A stretch of 64,000 nucleotides of DNA from Prevotellaceae bacterium UBA4361. GTDB taxonomy: Bacteria > Bacteroidota > Bacteroidia > Bacteroidales > Bacteroidaceae. Positions 26,628 to 34,400 of this stretch are shown piece after piece. The notes below the pieces were generated by a model. That model had not been told where the DNA came from and ran no database searches. It saw only the letters and a list, made by a program, of their open reading frames with translations. Position numbers and translations under genes: made by a program. The stretch spans positions 3,215 to 67,214 of the forward strand of contig DGSN01000015.1 of assembly GCA_002393575.1 (NCBI GenBank). The letters are read 5' to 3'. The first letter of the stretch is position 1. Every line of letters starts with the position of its first letter.

Positions 26628-26969
26628 TCACTCTTCTCCTTCCTCAAATTGTTCCGAGTATTCCATCTCGGCTTGAACAACGAGCAGAATATCATCGTGC
26701 TCGAACTCGCCTATTTTTTCTTTCTTCGCCTTGGAAATGACAAAATCAGCCACCTTGTCGAGGTCGATTTCCACATAACCATCCTTGTCTGGCTCTGCAT
26801 TGAGCACATCGCCCGACGTGTAGTAGTCGATGATGACATCCAAGAAATAATATAGCTCGTCGTCGGAGAACTTCTCCTTGAGGTCGAGAGGCAGATAGTT
26901 GCGAATAAACTCTATTTCGCGAGCATCATCCTCTGCATCTTTCAAAAGTTCTTCATCAATTGCTGACAT
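26628..26969 (-). CDS. Conserved acidic small protein, unknown function
   Basis: A 113-aa, strongly acidic soluble protein (MSAIDEELLKDAEDDAREIE...) with predicted helices throughout and no signal or membrane segment. It includes NYLPLDLKEKFSDDELYYFLDVIIDYY and ends EFEEGEE. I do not recognise a named family. Its position between trxA and rpoN on the same strand suggests a housekeeping role. Low-complexity GTGAAAAG repeats separate it from rpoN. Confidence 0.7.
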   Translation of the reverse strand: MSAIDEELLKDAEDDAREIEFIRNYLPLDLKEKFSDDELYYFLDVIIDYYTSGDVLNAEPDKDGYVEIDLDKVADFVISKAKKEKIGEFEHDDILLVVQAEMEYSEQFEEGEE

Positions 26970-27022
26970 GAAACAAAGATTTTTTTAAGTCTAAGGTCTG
27001 AGGTCTAAAGTCTAAGGTCCAT

Positions 27023-27104
27023 TTCCTAAAGAATCTTTAGCTCAACGTAGCCAAATCGGCAAAAATTTAAAATTTAGTACATTTAGTCTATTTCTTTAGG
27101 AGAC
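27023..27104. repeat. GTCTCC-type hairpin element, copy e (left end worn)
   Basis: The right end TTTCTTTAGGAGAC is intact and the left end is degraded to TTTCCTAAAGAATC. It contains TTTAGCTCAACGTAGCCAAA and the TTTAGTACATTTAGTC half-sequence. It lies downstream of trxA. Confidence 0.65.
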
Positions 27105-27164
27105 TTTTCTTAAGCCTTTGACTTTTGACCTTTGACCTTTGACCTATAATTCTTATTTTTCTTC

Positions 27165-27473
27165 TTAAAGCATTGCCTTGATTTTGTCCTCGTAAGCAGA
27201 CTTGGCAGTAGCACCAACAACCTTGTCAACCACCTGACCATTCTTGATGAAGAGAACAGTTGGGATGTTGCGAATGCCGTACTTAGAAGAGAGGTCGTCG
27301 TTCTCCTCCACATCCACCTTGCCCACAATCACTTGGTCAGCATACTGCTCGGCAAGTTCTTCGATGACTGGAGCAATCTTTCTGCAAGGACCACACCAAG
27401 TAGCCCAGAAATCAAGTACAACGGGTTTGCCTGAATTCAAAACTGACTCGAAATTTTCACTTGTAATCACCAT
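27165..27473 (-). CDS. trxA: Thioredoxin
   Basis: A 102-aa cytoplasmic disulfide reductase. The active site is WCGPC with Cys27 and Cys30, in VVLDFWATWCGPCRKIAP; the cis-Pro lies in IRNIPTVLFIKNG. Complete and of normal length. Its -7 box is at 27591-27599. In at least some Bacteroidales (I recall Porphyromonas gingivalis) the thioredoxin gene adjoins dnaE; here they are 11 kb apart. Confidence 0.96.
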   Translation of the reverse strand: MVITSENFESVLNSGKPVVLDFWATWCGPCRKIAPVIEELAEQYADQVIVGKVDVEENDDLSSKYGIRNIPTVLFIKNGQVVDKVVGATAKSAYEDKIKAML

Positions 27474-27590
27474 AATTCTGTTTCCTTTCTATATTTATTT
27501 GTTAATAATTTATTGTCTCATCAAAAACGCTAAGTCTTCTTGAACTGATAAAAACGAACTCATTCTGCTCTTCAATCCTAAAAAGATGAT

Positions 27591-27599
27591 GCAAATATA
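27591..27599 (-). promoter_or_regulatory. -7 box, trxA transcript
   Basis: TATATTTGC on the minus strand with a leader of about 110 nt. It may drive the whole trxA-to-cysS run. Confidence 0.5.
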
Positions 27600-27705
27600 C
27601 GCTTTTTTTATCGACAAAGCCAATGAAAAGCAAAAATTAGTTTCTCCTTTTATAATAATTTATCAATAACCCGATTCCAACAAGAGAGTTGTACGAGGTA
27701 TTGAT

Positions 27706-27861
27706 ACGTGAGTTCGATATAACAAAATATGTTCTTTTGTAGTGCCTCTACGAGGCAGAAATCTAACAAATCTATTCAAAATCACTCGAAATCTCATTCA
27801 TATTTGTAAGAGAAGATTTGTTAGATTTCTCGCGAAGCGACTCCTTATACCGAACTGACGT
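27706..27861. mobile_element. MITE-like element, copy 1 (156 bp)
   Basis: Terminal inverted repeats TACGTGAGTTCGATATAA (left) and TTATACCGAACTGACGTA (right) match at 16 of 18 positions once one is reverse-complemented. The sequence ATTGAT lies directly outside both ends (27700-27705 and 27862-27867), as expected for a target duplication. The inside has no ORF and is closely similar to 55067-55248. No matching transposase is in the window. Confidence 0.7.
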
Positions 27862-27869
27862 ATTGATGA

Positions 27870-28010
27870 TATTTATTGGCGTCCGCTAAAATGCCGAAGG
27901 CATGAAAGAACACAGGCAGGAGGTGAAGCGTAGCGAAACCCCTGCTATGCAACGCAAAGCAACCGAGTGCCAAAGGTACGACGGATTATCTGACAGACAT
28001 CTATCATTAA
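27870..28010. repeat. Dispersed hairpin repeat, partner of 31123-31340
   Basis: Starts GTCCGCTAAAATGCCGAAGG and continues with ACACAGGCAGGAGGTGAAGC and AAACCCCTGCTATG; the same words recur at 31130-31230 and, inverted, at 31285-31340. A 93-codon open frame runs through it but contains only these repeats. Confidence 0.7.
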
Positions 28011-28079
28011 AAAACATGAAAGCTTTTAATGCAGCGCAAAAGGGGATTGACAAAAACGCACATTTGATTCCACTAAACG

Positions 28080-28159
28080 TCCGAGGGCTCGTTATCGTTC
28101 AAGCGAGCCCTCGTTGTTGCATCACCGAGCCCTCGCTTGAATCACGACGAAGGCTCGCC
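28080..28159. repeat. Four-palindrome array, 22-bp period, copy 2
   Basis: Four units ending at 28093, 28115, 28137 and 28159, exactly 22 bp apart, related to ANCGAGCCCTCGTT. Units 2 and 3 also form a 10-bp inverted pair, TTCAAGCGAG (28099-28108) and CTCGCTTGAA (28132-28141). The 8-bp spacer ATCGTTCA is also the second spacer of copy 3. Confidence 0.8.
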
Positions 28160-28361
28160 ATTTCAGTACAATCAAATGACTGATTCAGTCTATTCAAACG
28201 ACTGATTCTTAAAAAGTGAAGGAGAGATTCAGTACATCCGAAGCCTGTCCGCTCATCATTTAGGAAGTTCCTGCATTTGCCATTTCAATTATCCTTGCTA
28301 CCTTTTTCTCTTTGTAAGAATAAAAAATGACAAAAATTTTGGCAATTCGAAGTATTTCTGC

Positions 28362-28370
28362 TATTTTTGC
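28362..28370 (+). promoter_or_regulatory. -7 box before structured RNA / LRR gene
   Basis: TATTTTTGC with TTTTGG about 21 bp upstream. It would start a transcript near 28376 covering the folded region. Confidence 0.5.
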
Positions 28371-28375
28371 CATGA

Positions 28376-28635
28376 ATTCGACGAATCGGTGCATAAAATG
28401 CCCTGATGATTGGATTCAGACGGACATTTCTGTTCGTCACGACATATTGATTTTGAAGCGTTATGCTCGTCGTACAGATAGAAACGTAGGAAATTTCTAA
28501 GAAAAGACGAAGGATAAGCATAGTGTTTCACGCCTGTATGGGCGTGGAATGCTTTTTCCATAGTTTGTCTTTTCGGGTTATTCCTACGACCTCTATCTGA
28601 AACGTGGACATAGCAGTTCCACGCTTCTTTTTTCA
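28376..28635 (+). ncRNA. Candidate structured RNA upstream of the LRR gene
   Basis: From 28475 to 28599 the sequence can fold into one long interrupted hairpin: CAGATAG/CTATCTG (28475-28481 with 28593-28599), CGTAGGAA/TTCCTACG (28485-28492 with 28581-28588), GAAAAGAC/GTCTTTTC (28501-28508 with 28567-28574), AGCAT/ATGCT and CACGCC/GGCGTG at the tip. A 6-bp hairpin (CGTGGA/TCCACG, 28603-28623) followed by CTTCTTTTTT then resembles a terminator, 41 bp before the LRR start. It may be an independent RNA or an attenuating leader. It matches no riboswitch I know. The stems are read directly; the role is inferred. Confidence 0.55.
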
Positions 28636-28676
28636 TGTATATTCATTTTTTATTAACCATTTAATACTTAATTATT

Positions 28677-30527
28677 ATGAGAAATTATATCCTATCTTTT
28701 CTCTTCCTCTGCATTCCGTACTTGGCGAATGCACAAGAAATCCAAGATGAAGAATTCATCGTATTTGCCGATGCCAAAGTCAAGGCTATCTGCGTTGAGA
28801 ACTGGGACACCAACAATGATGGTGAACTCAGTTACTCTGAAGCAGCTGCTGTGACTGATATTGGAGAAGAGTTCCGTTATAGCGAAATCACCTGCTTCGA
28901 TGAGCTACAATACTTTACAAGATTGACCAGCATCGGAGGTGATGCATTCCGTGCTTGCAAATACTTAACTTCCATCGTGATTCCTAATTCAGTCACTTCT
29001 ATTAGTCTGGCTTTCCATGATTGCAGTGGCTTGACAAACATAATAGTGGCATCAGATAATCCAGTTTATGATTCAAGGGACAATTGTAATGCCATTATTG
29101 AAACAAGTTCAAATACGTTAATTACTGGTTGCATGAATACGGAAATACCTAATTCTGTCACTTCAATCGGAGAAGAAGCATTCCGTGGTTGCAAATATTT
29201 AACTTCCATCATGATTCCGAATTCCGTCACATCAATTGGATGGGGTGCATTCATGGATTGCAGTAGCTTAACATCTATAGAAATACAAAATTCTGTTACT
29301 TCCATTGAAGGTGAAGCATTCTGTGGATGCAGTAGCTTGACATCCATAGAGATTCCGAATTCCGTCACATCAATTGGATGGAGTGCATTCGAAGGCTGTA
29401 GTGGCTTGACATCCATAGAGATTCCGAATTCCGTCACGTTCATTCATGAGCATGTATTCATGTATTGCGAAGCTTTGACAAATATAATAGTGGCATCAGA
29501 TAATCCAGTTTATGATTCAAGGGACAACTGTAATGCTATTATTGAAACAAGTACAAATACGCTAATTGCAGGTTGTAAGAATACGTTGATACCAAATTCT
29601 GTCACTTCCATTAGACACGATGCATTCTATGGTAGTAACTTGACCTCTATCGAGATACCTAATTCTATCACAAAAATTGGAGGCTATACATTCGAAGACT
29701 GTGTCTATTTGACCTCCATCTCCATTCCTAACAGTATAACCAGCATTGGTCAAGAAGCTTTCCACTATTGCGACGTTTTAACTAACTTTTATTGTTATGC
29801 TGAAACAGTTCCATCAACGGATTCTTCAGCTTTTATTGATTCAAATTATGAAAACGCAACGCTTCATGTGCCGGCATGTGCAATTGATGATTATAGAAAC
29901 ACAGAGCCTTGGAGTGGTTTTGGCAGCATTGTGCCATTAGACCCAATGGAATTTGATTTAACGGTTTCGGATGCTGGAATCGCCACGCTCTATTTGGATT
30001 TTTCGGTTGCAATTCCTGATGTTGAGGGAATGGGGGATGTGATGTATGTGAGCGATGTTGTAGATCGTTCGCTTGTTCTCACAAAAGTGGAGAACAATAT
30101 CCCTGCCCATACGGGTGTGATTGTTTATGCAAAACCAGGAACTTATACGTTTACAAGTTCGACAACACACGTGGATGCCTGTGCAAATAGCAGATTGAGC
30201 GGTGTGACACAAGATACTCCGACTGCTGATATTGATGGTACGGTTTATACGCTCAGTGTGGGAAAGAATCAAGGGAGTATAGGTTTCCGCAAATTCACTG
30301 GAGAAACACTTGCAGCCAACAAAGCATTCTTGGCACTGAACAAAAGCGGCGATGTGAAATTCTTTGACTTTAAATTCGATGGTGAACTGACGGGCATCAG
30401 CACAACAGAGCAGGATGTGGATGCTGAGTCGGCTGTTATCTATGACTTGCAAGGCAGACGTGTCACTTCTCCTTCGAAGGGAACGTACATCGTGAACGGA
30501 CAGAAGAGATTCATCAACAATCGATAA
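28677..30527 (+). CDS. BspA-type leucine-rich repeat surface protein
   Basis: A 616-aa exported protein (signal peptide to about residue 20, ANAQEI). Residues about 38-52 form a canonical EF-hand loop (DTNNDGELSYSE) often seen at the head of such proteins. Residues about 80-395 contain about ten LRR_5 repeats of the form IPNSVTSIGxxAFxGCSxLTS. One block (IIVASDNPVYDSRDNCNAI) occurs twice, at 29033 and 29480, nearly identical at DNA level. The C-terminal about 180 residues are a diverged relative of the shared domain of the 52966, 55976 and 58818 proteins, ending VIYDLQGRRV and GTYIVNGQKR. BspA proteins mediate adhesion in oral Bacteroidales. A small ORF follows after 48 bp. Confidence 0.88.
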   Translation: MRNYILSFLFLCIPYLANAQEIQDEEFIVFADAKVKAICVENWDTNNDGELSYSEAAAVTDIGEEFRYSEITCFDELQYFTRLTSIGGDAFRACKYLTSIVIPNSVTSISLAFHDCSGLTNIIVASDNPVYDSRDNCNAIIETSSNTLITGCMNTEIPNSVTSIGEEAFRGCKYLTSIMIPNSVTSIGWGAFMDCSSLTSIEIQNSVTSIEGEAFCGCSSLTSIEIPNSVTSIGWSAFEGCSGLTSIEIPNSVTFIHEHVFMYCEALTNIIVASDNPVYDSRDNCNAIIETSTNTLIAGCKNTLIPNSVTSIRHDAFYGSNLTSIEIPNSITKIGGYTFEDCVYLTSISIPNSITSIGQEAFHYCDVLTNFYCYAETVPSTDSSAFIDSNYENATLHVPACAIDDYRNTEPWSGFGSIVPLDPMEFDLTVSDAGIATLYLDFSVAIPDVEGMGDVMYVSDVVDRSLVLTKVENNIPAHTGVIVYAKPGTYTFTSSTTHVDACANSRLSGVTQDTPTADIDGTVYTLSVGKNQGSIGFRKFTGETLAANKAFLALNKSGDVKFFDFKFDGELTGISTTEQDVDAESAVIYDLQGRRVTSPSKGTYIVNGQKRFINNR

Positions 30528-30575
30528 AAAATCAACATCTTTCTATTAACATTCATCTCAAAAACAGAAATAATT

Positions 30576-30743
30576 ATGAAAAAGTTATATCAAACACCGA
30601 TGGTAAACCAATGCTGTGGCGACCTCATGTATGTGGTAGCGATGAGCTATACAGAAGAAGAGACTGAACAGCAATTGGGCAAGGAACGTGAGGACATAAA
30701 TCCCGAAACCCATAATTCATGGAATGACAATGGTCTGTGGTGA
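30576..30743 (+). CDS. Small paired ORF E (surface-protein partner), 55 aa
   Basis: A 55-aa frame 48 bp after the LRR gene, followed by a strong terminator at 30801, so it is the last gene of a two-gene unit. The product begins MKKLYQTPMVNQC and ends NSWNDNGLW. The start (K-K-x-Y-x-x-P), the LGKERED motif and the last residues (W-N-x-x-G-L-W) match the small proteins at 52742, 55751 and 62337 (LTKERKED, WNEKGLW), although the middle differs and holds a Cys-Cys pair. No signal peptide or membrane helix. Function unknown; the shared ends and shared position make a real gene likely. Confidence 0.72.
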   Translation: MKKLYQTPMVNQCCGDLMYVVAMSYTEEETEQQLGKEREDINPETHNSWNDNGLW

Positions 30744-30800
30744 AGAAAAGAGGTAAACTAAATTTTACTTCATCAAAAGCTTCTCAGTATCATTAAAAAC

Positions 30801-30843
30801 GGACGGGAACTTACTAAGTCTGTAAGTTCCCGTCCATTTTTTT
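30801..30843 (+). terminator. Terminator of LRR / small-ORF unit
   Basis: Perfect 14-bp stem, GGACGGGAACTTAC (30801-30814) with GTAAGTTCCCGTCC (30822-30835), loop of seven, then a run of T (30837-30843). Confidence 0.9.
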
Positions 30844-30888
30844 GCTCCTAATACGAATAAAAATATTAATGATTATCCGCATATTGGT

Positions 30889-31340
30889 GCAATAGACCCT
30901 GAAAAGGGTCTTCGCTCAGTAACCGTAGGTCGGAACGACCTGCGGAAGGTGTGGACGAAAGAAAGATGCACTCTGAATGAGTGCCCCAAGACTGGTACAG
31001 ATGGGCGACTCCTTCAGAGTCGGTTTAGCTGACACATTGCTATCCGGGGGTGCTTCGCACACCTCGGTTACTGAGCGGTGACGCTTTCAGCGTCATACTG
31101 GGCTTGATAAGTCCTGAAAGGACGATAAAACACAGGCAGGCGGTGAAGCGTAGCGAAACCCCTGCTATGTGTCGCATGGCTGACCGAGTGCCGGAGGTAC
31201 GACGGAACATCTGATATACACATCCGTCACCCGCTTCGGGGTTCCGTACTTGACTGTATGCTTATCAGGGGTTCCGTGCTTGGCACTCCACCGCCTGCCT
31301 GTGGTCTTTCATGCCTTCGGCATTTTTAGCGGACATCAAT
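30889..31340. repeat. Chain of small hairpins inside larger inverted repeats
   Basis: At least eight short stem-loops follow one another: GACCC/GGGTC, AGGTC/GACCT, GCACTC/GAGTGC, CGACTC/GAGTCG, GGTG/CACC, TGACGC/GCGTCA, GTCCT/AGGAC and ATGCC/GGCAT. Longer pairs enclose them: GCTCAGTAACCG (30914-30925) with CGGTTACTGAGC (31065-31076), and CACAGGCAGGCGGTG (31131-31145) with CACCGCCTGCCTGTG (31289-31303). Words are shared with 27870-28010. No protein is encoded. It may be a worn mobile element or a structured RNA. Confidence 0.7.
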
Positions 31341-31345
31341 CAACG

Positions 31346-31376
31346 AAAAAGGGGCTTGGCAATGAAGCCAAGCCCC
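31346..31376 (-). terminator. Terminator of the 2351-aa surface-protein gene
   Basis: Perfect 10-bp stem GGGGCTTGGC (31351-31360) with GCCAAGCCCC (31367-31376), followed on the minus strand by TTTTTCG. It lies 77 bp beyond the stop codon, leaving no room for a small partner ORF. Confidence 0.85.
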
Positions 31377-31452
31377 CAGTTGGGATGATTCGAAGCCTGC
31401 ATGACGAAGTGTCAGCGGCGGGGAATCATATCGGATAAGACCATGTCTGTCT

Positions 31453-34400
31453 TTACTTCAGGAACATCTTCTTACCATTGATGATATAGACGTTGCCCTT
31501 GACAGGAACGCGTACACGCTGACCGTTGAGGTCGTAGATGGTAGCGTTTTCGAGGTCAGCATAGATACCATTGATGCCAACAGGGATGACATACGAGAAG
31601 GCAACCTTCACGAGGACAGCCTTGGTTTCGTTTGCAATAGCCCAGTAGCAGTTGATAGTCTGCTCGTTGCAGCCTGCGATGTTGTAGCAGAGATAGTTCT
31701 GACCGTCAGTATATTTCACACATGCAGGAACTGTTGTGTCACCCGTGTGGCTCTGGAAATCACCGTCAGCATTGCGCCATCCGTCGAATGGAGCGTGGTT
31801 GGTGATGAGTTCCTGAGTGGTTGGGTTGTAACCATAAACAGTTGCCTGGTCGAGCGACTCAAGTCCGAGTTCGTCGAGGATGGCAGCCACTTGGTCATCG
31901 GAGAGACTGACAGACTGCTCAACGTATGAAGCATCGGTCGTGTTGTACTGAACAGCGATTTCATAGACGTTGTCGGAGATTTCGATTTCCTTCTGTTCTT
32001 CCTTCACGAAGGTGACGTTGACTTCTACGATAGCAGCCTTGCCGTCAGCAACGAATGCGAAGCAAGCCTTGAAGGTGTCGCCAGCAGCGAAGTTGCCGTC
32101 GTGAGCACCGAGGTAGTCGATGGTACCGCTTGCTGGGTCCTGAATCTTGACACAAAGACCATTTGCACTCTCAGCCCACATGGCAGCAGCACCTTCTGCA
32201 TTGCGCCATCCGTCGATGGTTCCACCACCATACTGAGCAGCAACAGCAGTGAAGTCAGGGTTCACGTAGTACTGAGTAGCAGTAGAGAGGTCTTCGATGC
32301 CGAGGGCAGCAGCCACAGCAGCAGCGTCGAATTCAGCAGTAACGCCCTGGTAAGCAATTTTCTCCAACATTTCGACTGGAGTAGAGATAGTAGCTACGAT
32401 AGGGATGAGTTCTTCACCAACAGTGATAGAAGGAACAGGCTCGTCGCCCTTCTCCTTACCAAGCTTGATGCTTGTTACGGTAGCAGGACCGCCCCAAGTT
32501 GCCTTCATGACATTGAGGTGAACATAGCCCGTTTCAGCCTTGATTGCTGCGAGGTCAATCACCCAGTTGCCATTTTCGTCAACTGTCACGTAAGGACTCT
32601 CAGTAGAGTTGATTTCGATATAGTCGGAGCTTGTGTCGGTAGAACGGTTGAAGAGGAGGCGTGGTGTACCGGCAGTAGTCTCGATGACCATCACTTCGTA
32701 GTCGGAGAGGTCGGCATAGAGCTTAGCTGCCACATTTCCGTTACCATAGATAGTACCACCAGCAGCTACTTCTGCACCCACCTGATACTCACGATAAGGG
32801 TTGTCGCTGACTACGTTTGCATCAGCAGTGACACCATCCCATTCCTTGAACATATCCTCGGTGAGGTCAGTATATTCATACTCCTTCTGAGGCTCAACAT
32901 AGTTCTTGGCAGCGATGATTTCAGCGATTGCCTCTGGAGTGAGGACGTAGTTGGTAATCATCACATCGTCGAAGCGGAATGGTGCATCACCATCGCCCCA
33001 GTTCCAAGCCTGGTTACCACCGAGGCAGATGTACTTGAGGTCGGCACCGTTGGAGAAGAGTCCGTCGAGTGTGCAGTCAGGGTTAGCACCCAGCTTCCAC
33101 TGGTTCTTCACTTCGCCATCGAGATAGATAGTGAGACCTTCGGCAGTGAAGACAGCTGTGTAGTAGTGCCACTGGTTGTCTTCGAGCCAGTTCTCAACGA
33201 AGTTGAAGTTCTCGTCGCCAGCTTCCCAAGCGTTCTGGTTGTAGAGATTGTTCTTGCCATCTACGTTCTCAGCAGGCGTGAAGTCGGTCCAGCCAGCGCA
33301 GTTCACCTGTGCGAAGCCACGGCTCTGGAGAGCGAGCATTGGCCAAGTGTTGTCAGCACCAGCCGTGTTGTTTGCGTATGCTGTGAAGAATGGAGCGTAG
33401 GTGTAAGCATCAGGTGTGTTGCCATTAGCGTTCACCCAGAATGCGATGGAGAGTTCCTTCGACAGAGTGCTCTGAGCGAAGAGTGTGTCAGGCAGCGTGA
33501 TGTAGTTTGTGCGAATAGCGCCGCCTACGTTCTCGAATACCTTACCGAAGTTAGGTGTTTCGTCGTCAACGATAGCACCAGCACCCACGATGTTCACATT
33601 GTCGTCAGCCTGTTCGAAGTTGTAAGTCCATGTGTAAGGCTCTGGCACTGGTTCTGGAGCAACGTATGAAACAGCCACCTTCACGAGGACAGCCTTCGTT
33701 TCGTTAGCGATAGCCCAGTAGCAGTTGATGGTCTGCTCTGCGCAACCAGCGATGCTGTAGCAGAGATAGTTCTGACCGTCAGTATATTTCACACATGCAG
33801 GAACCGTTGAGTCACCAGTGTGGTTCTGGAAATCACCGTCAGCATTGCGCCAACCATCGAATGGAGCGTAGGTGGTAATGAGTTCCTGAGTGGTTGGGTT
33901 GTAACCATAAACAGTTGCCTGGTCGAGTGACTCAAGACCAAGTTCTGCAAGGATAGCAGCCACTTGTTCGTCGGTGAGGCTGGCAGTCTTCTCAACGTAA
34001 GAACCATCGGCAGTGCTGTACTCAACAGCCGTGTCATAGATGTTCTCAGAGATTTCGATTTCCTTCTGCTCTTCCTTCACGAAGGTGATGTTTGCTTCGA
34101 GGATAGCAGCCTTGCCATCAGCAACGAATGCGAAACGCGCTGTGTAGGTGTTGCCTTCTACGAAGTTGCCATCGTGAGCGCCGAGGTAGCTGATTGTGCC
34201 ACTTGCTGGGTCCTCAATCTTAACGCAAACACCATTTGCACTCTCTCCCCACTGAGCAGAGAATCCGTCAGCATTGCGCCAACCATCGGTTGTGCCTTCG
34301 CCATATTCAGCGAGAACCGTGGTCTTGTCAGGGTTGAGGAAGTACTGAGTAGCAGCAGTGATGTCCTCGATGCCGAGAGCAGCTGCAACAGCTGCAACGT

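Noticed and set aside
27902..28183. 93-codon plus-strand frame starting MKEHRQEVKRSE
   Set aside because: It is made of dispersed hairpin repeats and the palindrome array, whose words recur untranslated at 31130-31230; no domain or promoter supports it.
28361..28636. 91-codon minus-strand frame starting MKKEAWNCYVHV
   Set aside because: It coincides with the stems of the structured RNA, whose complementary arms explain the sequence; it has no neighbouring signals.
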